DNA from: Bacteroidota bacterium
GTDB lineage: Bacteria; Bacteroidota; Bacteroidia; UKL13-3
Assembly (NCBI GenBank): GCA_947457395.1
Contig: CANGVA010000005.1
Coordinates: 62,001-126,000 of the forward strand
DNA: 64,000 nt
Direction of reading: 5' to 3'
Shown: piece by piece, positions 1-7,140 of the stretch
Layout: each line of letters opens with the position of its first letter
Numbering within the stretch: the stretch's first letter is position 1
Translations under genes and position numbers: made by a program
The notes under the pieces: generated by a model
Seen by the model: the letters and a program-made list of their open reading frames with translations, nothing else
The model's database searches: none
What the model was told of the DNA's origin: nothing

Positions 1-254
1 AAAATTTTAAATAAAGGAACAACAATCGGAGTAGCTAACCTAGATTAAATACTTGATAACTTTCAAAAGTTTGATTGACTTATAAAGATGAATAATTTTT
101 TTGCATAAGAAAGCTATAAAGAGCAACCCTGAGTTGGAATACGCTTGGTTAAGTATTGAAAAAACAATCAAATCAGCCAGTAATCTTTCATTTTCGTAGT
201 CTTGTAAATTTTCAATAGTATAAAACATCAATAGTAAACTGGCGTTTTTATGCC

Positions 255-893
255 ATGAACAAAGCAATCTTTCTCTTCACATTCATTTTTTTCTGCTCCT
301 GCTCATCTATCAGGCACATTGAATATGATATTGATAAAAGCATTAACTTCAATAAACTAAACACTTACGCATGGCTTCCTTCTCAAGATCAGCAGTACGT
401 AGACCAGCGTTACAATAACCAAATCATTGAAAATAACATAAAAATGTATGCAGCAGATGCATTAACCAAAAAAGGACTAAAACTAAGCATTGATAGTCCT
501 GAGGTATTATTTTTTTACGACTTGCAAATAGAAAAAGGTACTTATTCCATTCAAACGCCAGTCTATTCTCACCCCCACAACTTTATTCCACCACCACCCC
601 CAATTATGTTTAACCCGGGATTGACTCCGGATCAGCAAGCCATTAGGCAGCAACAAATGCAACAACAATGGGCCATGCAACAATGGATGCCTCCTCAAAT
701 TATAGGCTATGAAACCAGGCAAATTCCTTTTAAAACAGGAACCTTAACCATTATCGCTATTGATAGAAAGACCAACAGAATGGTATGGAGAGGATGGGCC
801 GAATCATGCGTAACGGATCCTACAAATTACAGAGATAATCTGGAAAGAAAAATACATGTAATTTTCAGAAGCTATCCTGGCGTGCGCTCCTAA
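255..893 (+). CDS. DUF4136 family lipoprotein
   Basis: A 212-residue outer-envelope lipoprotein of unknown function. The N-terminus is a lysine-containing hydrophobic leader ending in a Cys pair (FFCSC, about residues 13-17), which fits a lipobox. The segment after it (DYDxxxxxxFNKLNTYAWLP-like spacing) and the C-terminal part with IDRKTNRMVWRGWAE match the DUF4136 family known from many Gram-negative envelopes. Residues about 105-160 are unusual: a His/Pro run (PPPPP) followed by a Gln/Met/Trp-rich stretch (QQQMQQQW), which looks like an insertion in the domain. It stands alone: the left flank is AT-rich DNA without a recognisable gene, and the next gene is convergent. The family call is from recognised sequence pattern; the role is not known. 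Confidence 0.8.
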   Translation: MNKAIFLFTFIFFCSCSSIRHIEYDIDKSINFNKLNTYAWLPSQDQQYVDQRYNNQIIENNIKMYAADALTKKGLKLSIDSPEVLFFYDLQIEKGTYSIQTPVYSHPHNFIPPPPPIMFNPGLTPDQQAIRQQQMQQQWAMQQWMPPQIIGYETRQIPFKTGTLTIIAIDRKTNRMVWRGWAESCVTDPTNYRDNLERKIHVIFRSYPGVRS

Positions 894-938
894 TGAATGG
901 TTATGAAATTACATCAAACAAAATGCTGTAATACTTGA

Positions 939-1346
939 TTATTGCTCCACAGGAAAGCCCTCGGACTGCCAGCGCTTAATTCCGCCATCCAGCTCGTAAA
1001 CAGAAGTGAATCCTTTTTTACGCATCATCTCCGTGCACTCTGCACTTCTACCGCCAATACCACAATAAATCATATAGCTGGCTGTGCGGTTAAGTTTATT
1101 AACCTCTTTCTCAAAATCATCACTGAAAATATCCAGTAACCGGGCACCCTTCAAATGACCCTTTCTAAATTCACCAAGCGTGCGAACATCTATGAGCACA
1201 ACCCCACCCTGCTGTAAACGCTCATTAAATAACTTGGGGCTAACCAGCTGAATGTTTTGTTTAGTTGAATTTTTTGATGTCTGCGCAAAAGAAAAAACCG
1301 TAACAGAAATCATAAAGGCGCAAATTAAATACTTAGCAAAACTCAT
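939..1346 (-). CDS. Secreted rhodanese-like domain protein
   Basis: A 135-residue protein with an N-terminal signal peptide (hydrophobic core ICAFMISVTVF, likely cleaved after SFA) and one rhodanese domain. The domain shows the entry motif VVLIDVRTLGEFRKGHLKGA and the active-site loop IYCGIGGRSAE, in which Cys is the persulfide-forming residue. Rhodanese domains transfer sulfane sulfur to an acceptor; an exported single-domain version probably acts in the periplasm on an unknown thiol. It lies just downstream of the ABC1 kinase gene on the same strand, with a 44-bp gap holding an exact TAnnTTTG element, so it may have its own promoter. Function beyond the domain is inference. Confidence 0.85.
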   Translation of the reverse strand: MSFAKYLICAFMISVTVFSFAQTSKNSTKQNIQLVSPKLFNERLQQGGVVLIDVRTLGEFRKGHLKGARLLDIFSDDFEKEVNKLNRTASYMIYCGIGGRSAECTEMMRKKGFTSVYELDGGIKRWQSEGFPVEQ

Positions 1347-1367
1347 TTATTATGCATTATTAAGAAT

Positions 1368-1375
1368 CAAAACTA
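1368..1375 (-). promoter_or_regulatory. -7 element of rhodanese gene (TAGTTTTG)
   Basis: On the minus strand this reads TAGTTTTG, an exact match to the Bacteroidota TAnnTTTG -7 consensus, 21 bp before the ATG. No TTG/TTTG box is seen at the expected distance upstream, so support rests on one box only. Confidence 0.4.
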
Positions 1376-1390
1376 TTGAAAAAACTTGGA

Positions 1391-2740
1391 TTAATTAGCG
1401 CTATGAGCTGTATGCTGCAGATGATATTGAATAAGTGGCTGCTTCCAGTTTCGAACACCGGTTTTAACCTGAGCTCCCAGCTGATTCAGGATACTGTATA
1501 AGCCAAAGTAAGTGCGGTTTATGTAAAGTGCGTGTTGTGAGCCTCTGCCCTCTTTTGATTCCTTAAGCTCCTTCATTTTACTTACCTCTTCCCCCATCTC
1601 ATAAATTTCGTTGATGTAGCTGTTGTTACCAAAATCAAAAACTTCATAATCGAAAGGTCTGCGTAACAAATTTGTCATTCGAATAAAAGCATCTGTAATC
1701 TTATCTTTTACTGAATCTGAATCCTGATTGCTGATTATTTGCTGCTGTAGCATGATGTTTTTAATAACATTCATATCACACATTATTTCCGGTACAAGCA
1801 AAGCAAAGTAATTAAAGTAAAAATCATCAGGAATTTCTTTTACACAGCCAAAATCAATCACCCCCAATACACCATTTGTTTTCATGATAAAGTTTCCAGG
1901 ATGCGGATCTGCATGCACTGCTTTTAGCTCATGTACCTGCAAATCATAAAAATCCCACATAGCCTGACCAATTTTGTTTTTTATCTCTTGGCTTGGGTTG
2001 GTTTGTAGGAATGCATCCATGTGCAAACCCTCCAGCCAATCCATACATAATACTTTTTTTGTTGAGTATTCAGGATAGTAGGTTGTAAAAACAAGATTCT
2101 CAATATTGGCACATTGGGCAGATATTCGCTGGGACCGTTGCAATTCCAGCTCATAATCTGTTTCCTCCAACAACTTAGACTCAACCTCTTTAATATATTT
2201 ATCCAGTTCTTTCTCGTTCATATTAAGTAATCGAAAAGCAATTGGCTTCACAATTTTCAAATCACTTTTGATACTTTCTGCTACACCCGGATACTGAATT
2301 TTAATTGCTAGTTTTTTATTATGAATTGAGGCCGCATGAACCTGCCCGATAGAAGCCGCATTTGAGGCTTTCATTTCAAAAGAATCGAAAATTTGCTGTG
2401 GCGTTTTCCCAAAACTCTTTACAAACGTTTGCACAATAAGCGGACCTGATAGCGGTGGTGCACTGTATTGCGCCATCTGGAATTTATTGGTATACTGCCT
2501 TGGTAACACATTTTTTTCCATGCTTAACATCTGAGCTACCTTCAAAGCACTGCCTTTTAATTCGCTTAACGCGTTATAGACATCGGTTGCATTGTCTTCA
2601 TGCAATTCATCCTTGCTTAGCTCGGGGTTCACGAGCTTACGTGAGTAGTGCTTTACATAATTACCACCTATTTGTACACCGGTTTTTACAAAGCGCATGG
2701 CACGCTCCACTTTGGTACTTGGTATCTGAATTTGTTCCAT
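1391..2740 (-). CDS. ABC1/AarF/UbiB-type atypical kinase
   Basis: A 449-residue member of the ABC1 (UbiB/ADCK) protein-kinase-like family. Visible landmarks are KVAQ at about residue 66 (the family KxGQ motif, here with Ala for Gly), the Ala-rich loop ASIGQVHAA, the ATP-binding lysine in AIKIQYPGV, the catalytic HADPHPGN near 274 and the metal-binding DFG in GVIDFGCVKE near 293. Family members support ubiquinone or other isoprenoid-lipid metabolism; the substrate here is unknown. I chose the ATG at 2740, which gives a 7-bp gap after the TetR stop, rather than an upstream alternative overlapping the TetR gene. It is almost certainly co-transcribed with that regulator. Confidence 0.85.
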   Translation of the reverse strand: MEQIQIPSTKVERAMRFVKTGVQIGGNYVKHYSRKLVNPELSKDELHEDNATDVYNALSELKGSALKVAQMLSMEKNVLPRQYTNKFQMAQYSAPPLSGPLIVQTFVKSFGKTPQQIFDSFEMKASNAASIGQVHAASIHNKKLAIKIQYPGVAESIKSDLKIVKPIAFRLLNMNEKELDKYIKEVESKLLEETDYELELQRSQRISAQCANIENLVFTTYYPEYSTKKVLCMDWLEGLHMDAFLQTNPSQEIKNKIGQAMWDFYDLQVHELKAVHADPHPGNFIMKTNGVLGVIDFGCVKEIPDDFYFNYFALLVPEIMCDMNVIKNIMLQQQIISNQDSDSVKDKITDAFIRMTNLLRRPFDYEVFDFGNNSYINEIYEMGEEVSKMKELKESKEGRGSQHALYINRTYFGLYSILNQLGAQVKTGVRNWKQPLIQYHLQHTAHSAN

Positions 2741-2747
2741 TATTAAA

Positions 2748-3371
2748 CTAGCGGTTTTGGAATAAAAATTTCCCAAAATCAATCATGGAATCGAGCGGGG
2801 AGCGACCCATCAGATCAAAAGCAAGATTAACGGAGCGTTCTATCGCTTCATCCGTTTTCTCAAAAGCTGTACTTTGATCTTTTAACCAAAATCCGGTTAC
2901 AAAGAGCATATTTACCCATAACGCCTCACCATATTTATCTGAAACATACTTTCTATCAGTTACCTCTTGCTTATCAATACCTGTTTGAACTATTTCCTGA
3001 GATAGCCTAATAAATTCTTCTTTCATCTTCTTTAGAAAACGGGGGTAATTAGGCAATGGCTTTAAATGTTTGTCAAACATGAATTTCACAAACGTGCGAT
3101 TGGCTTTTATTTTCTCAATCCAGCCGAAGAAGATAGAAAGCATTTTCTCTCGTGAGGCATAAGAGCTATACAACTCAGATTGTGTGATATCCTGCTTAAC
3201 CTCTTGAAACCATTGGAGAAAAATTTCGTCTTCAAGCGCTTCCAAAGATGCGAAGCTATCATAAAACGTTTTCTCCTCTATACCAGCGGCTTTGGAAAAG
3301 AGGTAAACGTTTTCGGGCCTTTTATTATGCTCAAGTGTGTATTGAATATAGGTTTGAATTAAAGTACTCAT
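2748..3371 (-). CDS. TetR-like transcriptional regulator
   Basis: A 207-residue all-helical protein. The N-terminal part has the TetR helix-turn-helix pattern: a short helix, then VYLFSKAAGIEEKTFYDSF, where AAGI-x-x-x-TFY is the recognition region, followed by the typical FxSLEALEDEIF segment. The C-terminal 140 residues would form the ligand-binding and dimer domain and are not recognisable. It is the first gene of a minus-strand pair with the ABC1 kinase 7 bp downstream, so it may regulate its own operon. This TetR-kinase pairing is a pattern I associate with Bacteroidota, but that is from memory, not from a search. No clear operator palindrome was seen upstream. Confidence 0.75.
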   Translation of the reverse strand: MSTLIQTYIQYTLEHNKRPENVYLFSKAAGIEEKTFYDSFASLEALEDEIFLQWFQEVKQDITQSELYSSYASREKMLSIFFGWIEKIKANRTFVKFMFDKHLKPLPNYPRFLKKMKEEFIRLSQEIVQTGIDKQEVTDRKYVSDKYGEALWVNMLFVTGFWLKDQSTAFEKTDEAIERSVNLAFDLMGRSPLDSMIDFGKFLFQNR

Positions 3372-3400
3372 GACTCTAAAACACTACACTGGCAACAAAG

Positions 3401-3431
3401 TTTGCAAAAAATGTGTTCAATTATACTTTTA
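3401..3431 (+). promoter_or_regulatory. Promoter of the MORN-vWA gene
   Basis: TTTG at 3401-3404, a 19-bp spacer, then TACTTTTA at 3424-3431, which is one base off TAnnTTTG. Spacing fits the Bacteroidota primary sigma factor pattern (TTG/TTTG, 17-23 bp, TAnnTTTG). The ATG is 31 bp downstream. Confidence 0.55.
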
Positions 3432-3462
3432 CCATTAAAAACGTATTATCTAAATTGCGGTC

Positions 3463-4626
3463 ATGTTTAGAGTAAAACACCGGTTAAAAAAGTATGGCAT
3501 ACTGGTGTTCATTACTTTGGTATCTGCTACAGCCTATTGCCAATCCTTTGACCTTGCTGATGGCGACACAATTAATTTCACGGATGCAGCCGGTAAAAAG
3601 CAAGGCTTTTGGCGTTACTTTTGGGCCAATGGTGATTTAAAATATGAGGTTTATTATGAAAATAACGAAAAAGAAGGCCTTGAAATCAGATACTATGATG
3701 GGCAAGATTGCATAGAATTTTCCAATACCTACAAAAACGGTACGCTAGACGGGCCCAGTGTTACCTTTTTCCCCAACTGCAGCACCAAATGCGAAGAGGG
3801 TTACTTTGCCGGTAAAAAGCATGGATATGAAAGATGCTATGACGAAACGGGGTTCCTGCAAACCGAGGGGCTATACCAAAACGGAGAACTGGTAGGTACT
3901 TATGCACATTATGACAAAAAAGGATACATAACGTATGAATCTCCTTCGAAAGAAACTACATTAAAATTTGATAAATTTTTAAGTGGCGAGTACAAGTTAA
4001 AAGATTCAACGCTCTTTAAAGTATTCAGAAGAAACACCCAATGGAAAAAGGTAATGCTGGTAGTGGATATGACCGGCAGTATGTTTCCCTACATTGGTCA
4101 GCTATTGGTATGGTTTAAAATGAATTTTGAAGGCGAAAAAGTGAGGTATTATACCCTTTTCAATGATGGTGATATGCTTCCTGATAGTAAGAAACTAGTA
4201 GGTAGAACAGGAGGCATATATACCTATGATGCAAAAGACTATAAGAAATTTAAAAAGGACCTTGAAGAAGTGCGAAAAAAAGGCGAAGGTGGAGATGATC
4301 CTGAGAATGATTTAGAAGCTATTATAAAAGCCATGACGGCTAGAAGAGACTACGGAGATATTGTTTTACTTGCAGATGACAGTGATATCAGAGATATTAA
4401 ATTGCTCAAGCGCATTAAAAAGCCCATTCATATTATTTTATGCGGCACCAAAAAGGGAATTAATCCGCAATACCTTCAACTTGCGCAATACACCAAAGGA
4501 TCCATTCATACAGCTAATAATGATGTGGATATGAAAAAACTGAAAGACGGCCAGCAGTTTGAATTGGATAATGATATTTTTCTATACCAAAACGGTGAGT
4601 TTGTATGGCTAGACGCTAAGCAATAA
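3463..4626 (+). CDS. Secreted MORN-repeat and vWA domain fusion
   Basis: A 387-residue protein with a signal peptide (core ILVFITLVSATAY, cleavage near AYCQ). Residues about 40-170 hold about five MORN_2/YwqK-like repeats of 23-25 residues, each with the G-x-W/Y-x-x-Y-x-x-x-G pattern (GFWRYFWANG, GLEIRYYDG, GYERCYDETG, GTYAHYDKKG). Residues about 195-370 look like a von Willebrand factor A domain: a hydrophobic strand VMLVVDMTGSM at 197-207 giving the metal-site DxTxS, a later GGDDPEN loop and the strand IVLLADDSD. Both parts are binding modules, so a surface or periplasmic adhesion or scaffold role is plausible but inferred. It has its own promoter and no same-strand upstream neighbour. Confidence 0.8.
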   Translation: MFRVKHRLKKYGILVFITLVSATAYCQSFDLADGDTINFTDAAGKKQGFWRYFWANGDLKYEVYYENNEKEGLEIRYYDGQDCIEFSNTYKNGTLDGPSVTFFPNCSTKCEEGYFAGKKHGYERCYDETGFLQTEGLYQNGELVGTYAHYDKKGYITYESPSKETTLKFDKFLSGEYKLKDSTLFKVFRRNTQWKKVMLVVDMTGSMFPYIGQLLVWFKMNFEGEKVRYYTLFNDGDMLPDSKKLVGRTGGIYTYDAKDYKKFKKDLEEVRKKGEGGDDPENDLEAIIKAMTARRDYGDIVLLADDSDIRDIKLLKRIKKPIHIILCGTKKGINPQYLQLAQYTKGSIHTANNDVDMKKLKDGQQFELDNDIFLYQNGEFVWLDAKQ

Positions 4627-4818
4627 TCGCTATCTTATAATTATAGTCTACCAATTTTAATTTTCGGAATCAGTTTGCGCTCGTTGCCAGAACAATATTT
4701 GCAGCAGGTTAGTCAGGTAATTATTGTATAAAACATTAACAAAGTTTCCATATTGCTTAAAAAAATAAAGGAAAAGTATAAATTCCGCACTCAATTTTTA
4801 TTCAAAATATTATACGAC

Positions 4819-6255
4819 ATGAGAAAAATAACCATTGCAAAAGGAGACGGCATAGGGCCTGAAATTATGGATGCCACTTTAGCCATTATAATGGCTGCAG
4901 GTGCGCAAATTCAAACAGAAGAAATAGAGGTAGGCGAGAAAGTATACCTGGCAGGTAATACGGCAGGTATTTCAAAAGAATCATGGGATGTGATTCGCAG
5001 AAATAAAGTATTTTTAAAGGCCCCAATCACCACTCCACAGGGCGGTGGCTACAAGAGTTTAAACGTAACCACAAGAAAGTTCTTGGGGTTGTATGCCAAT
5101 ATCAGGCCATGTGTAAGTCTGCACCCGTATGTGAAAACAAAACATCCGCAAATGGATATTGTGATTGTAAGAGAGAATGAAGAAGATTTATATGCAGGTA
5201 TTGAACATCAGCAAACTGATGAAGTAGTGCAGTGTTTAAAATTAATTAGCAGACCCGGCTGTGAGAAAATTGTTCGTTATGCGTTTGAATATGCCAAACA
5301 ATATGGTAGAAAAAAAGTAACCTGTTTCACCAAAGATAATATCATGAAGCAAACGGATGGTCTATTTCATAAAGTTTTTGATGAGATTGCTGTTGAGTAT
5401 CCGGAAATTGAGAATGAGCACTGGATTATTGACATAGGTGCAGCAAAAATGGCTGATACCCCTGAAGCATTTGATGTAATTGTAATGCCAAACCTATATG
5501 GAGATGTGTTAAGTGATGTGGCTGCTCAAATTGCCGGATCAGTAGGTCTTGCAGGTTCTGCCAATATTGGCGAAGAGTGTGCGATGTTTGAAGCCATACA
5601 CGGTTCTGCGCCACGCAGAGCAGGACAGAATATGGCTAACCCTTCCGGTTTATTACAAGGTGCCATTCAAATGTTAAACCATATCGGACAAACAGAGGTA
5701 GCTGAACAAGTTCAGAATGCCTGGTTAAAAACCATTGAGGATGGTATACATACCTATGATATTTTTAAAGAAGGTACCAGTAAGCAAAAAGTAGGTACCA
5801 AAGAGTTTGCCGAGGCTGTAATCAGTAATCTGGGTAAGTTGCCTGCATCTTTCAAACCAGTGCAGTATGCAAAAAACACCAGCCTTCATTTACCAACTTA
5901 CAAGCGCAAAGCTGCGGCTAAAAAAGACCTTGTAGGCGTTGATTTGTTTGTTCATTGGAGAGGAACAGATGCAAATGAACTTGCCGTTTCAATTCACAAA
6001 CTGGATGGAGATGGTGCAGCATTAACCATGATTACAAACCGCGGTATTAAGGTTTATCCGGATGGTTTTAAAGAAACGTTTTGCACAGACCACTGGCGTT
6101 GCCGCTTTAAGCCTGCCAATGGTGCATTACTAACTAAAGAGCATATTATTTCCTTGCTTACTAAAGCAGAAAATCTGGGTATTGATGTAATTAAGACTGA
6201 AAATCTCTATCAATTTGATGGGGTGCAGGGCTACTCTCTAGGACAAGGCCAATAG
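4819..6255 (+). CDS. icd: NADP-dependent isocitrate dehydrogenase
   Basis: A 478-residue enzyme that oxidatively decarboxylates isocitrate to 2-oxoglutarate in the TCA cycle. It begins KITIAKGDGIGPEIM, the family nucleotide/metal-binding entry, and shows the substrate loop GGGYKSLNVTTRK, the region IVRENEEDLYAGIE, the metal/substrate segment VIVMPNLYGDVLSDVAAQ and the cofactor loop EAIHGSAPRRAG. About 140 residues follow the core, giving the long Thermus thermophilus-like form of the enzyme. The ATG at 4819 is preferred over a TTG at 4753 because family homology starts right after it. A DUF6671 gene follows 41 bp downstream. Cofactor choice (NADP) is from family knowledge. Confidence 0.93.
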   Translation: MRKITIAKGDGIGPEIMDATLAIIMAAGAQIQTEEIEVGEKVYLAGNTAGISKESWDVIRRNKVFLKAPITTPQGGGYKSLNVTTRKFLGLYANIRPCVSLHPYVKTKHPQMDIVIVRENEEDLYAGIEHQQTDEVVQCLKLISRPGCEKIVRYAFEYAKQYGRKKVTCFTKDNIMKQTDGLFHKVFDEIAVEYPEIENEHWIIDIGAAKMADTPEAFDVIVMPNLYGDVLSDVAAQIAGSVGLAGSANIGEECAMFEAIHGSAPRRAGQNMANPSGLLQGAIQMLNHIGQTEVAEQVQNAWLKTIEDGIHTYDIFKEGTSKQKVGTKEFAEAVISNLGKLPASFKPVQYAKNTSLHLPTYKRKAAAKKDLVGVDLFVHWRGTDANELAVSIHKLDGDGAALTMITNRGIKVYPDGFKETFCTDHWRCRFKPANGALLTKEHIISLLTKAENLGIDVIKTENLYQFDGVQGYSLGQGQ

Positions 6256-6296
6256 GTCTTATTACTATACCAGGTTGTTGATTAAACGCATAAAAA

Positions 6297-7133
6297 ATGT
6301 TCAACGACAGATTGCTGCTCATTGCAACAAAACATGAAAAATCTAAAGTGCTCGCTCCTTTGCTGGAACGGGCACTTTCAGTTCAATGCTTGCCTTTATC
6401 AAACTTTGATACCGATACCCTTGGCACCTTTAGTGGCGAAGTTGAGCGTAAAGATGATCCCTTAACCACACTTAGAAAAAAATGTATGAGTTCAGCAGAG
6501 GCTCATGGCGTTGATCTGGTTATTGCCACGGAAGGATCATTTGGCCCGCATCCTATTTATGCCTCCGTGCCTGCCAATGATGAGTTAATTATGCTGCTCG
6601 ATTTAAAAAATAATTTAGAATTAGTAGCCCGGGAATTAAATACTAAAACCAACTATGGTGGAGCTGCATTTAGTAAGTTTGAAGAATTATTATTGTTTGC
6701 CTATGATAAGGGTTTCCCACAGCATGGCCTCATTCTCAAAGATAGGGCAGTAGAATTTTCTTTATGCACCAAAGGCATCCGCAATGAAATGGATTTGCAA
6801 CAATCTTTCAAACAATTAAAAAAATACAACCAAAGTGTTTGGGCAGAAACTGATATGCGTGCGCATATGAATCCTACCAGAATGGAGGTGATTGAATTAG
6901 CGGCACATAAATTAATTAAACACTTAAAATGTGAATGTCCGCATTGCAAACGCCCTGGTTTTATAGTTAAAAGATATACAACTGGCTTGCTTTGTGCTTT
7001 ATGTGGCAGCCCAACCCCCAGCATTAAAAGTGAGGTAAAAATTTGTGACAGCTGTAGTTATGAGGAGGTAAATTTATTAGATGCAAACAAAACTACAGCA
7101 GATCCAATATATTGCCTGGTTTGCAATCCTTAG
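6297..7133 (+). CDS. DUF6671 family protein with zinc-ribbon tail
   Basis: A 278-residue cytosolic protein of unknown function. The first 200 residues match my memory of DUF6671 (motifs RLLLIATKHEKSKVLAPLL, IATEGSFGPHP, ETDMRAHMNPTRM). The last 65 residues hold cysteine pairs at CPHC, CALC, CDSC and CLVC, arranged as two zinc ribbons. The acidic and His residues in the core (ATEGSFGPHP, ETDMRAHMNP) would suit a metal-dependent activity, but that is inference. It follows icd by 41 bp on the same strand, so co-transcription is possible, and it is tail to tail with acs with only 7 bp between stops and no terminator hairpin in the gap. Confidence 0.75.
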   Translation: MFNDRLLLIATKHEKSKVLAPLLERALSVQCLPLSNFDTDTLGTFSGEVERKDDPLTTLRKKCMSSAEAHGVDLVIATEGSFGPHPIYASVPANDELIMLLDLKNNLELVARELNTKTNYGGAAFSKFEELLLFAYDKGFPQHGLILKDRAVEFSLCTKGIRNEMDLQQSFKQLKKYNQSVWAETDMRAHMNPTRMEVIELAAHKLIKHLKCECPHCKRPGFIVKRYTTGLLCALCGSPTPSIKSEVKICDSCSYEEVNLLDANKTTADPIYCLVCNP

Positions 7134-7140
7134 ATACTTA

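Noticed and set aside
40-267. 75-residue minus-strand ORF at the left edge
   Set aside because: It overlaps the start of the DUF4136 gene, is AT-driven and has no recognisable domain or initiation context. The left 254 bases are otherwise without a supported gene.
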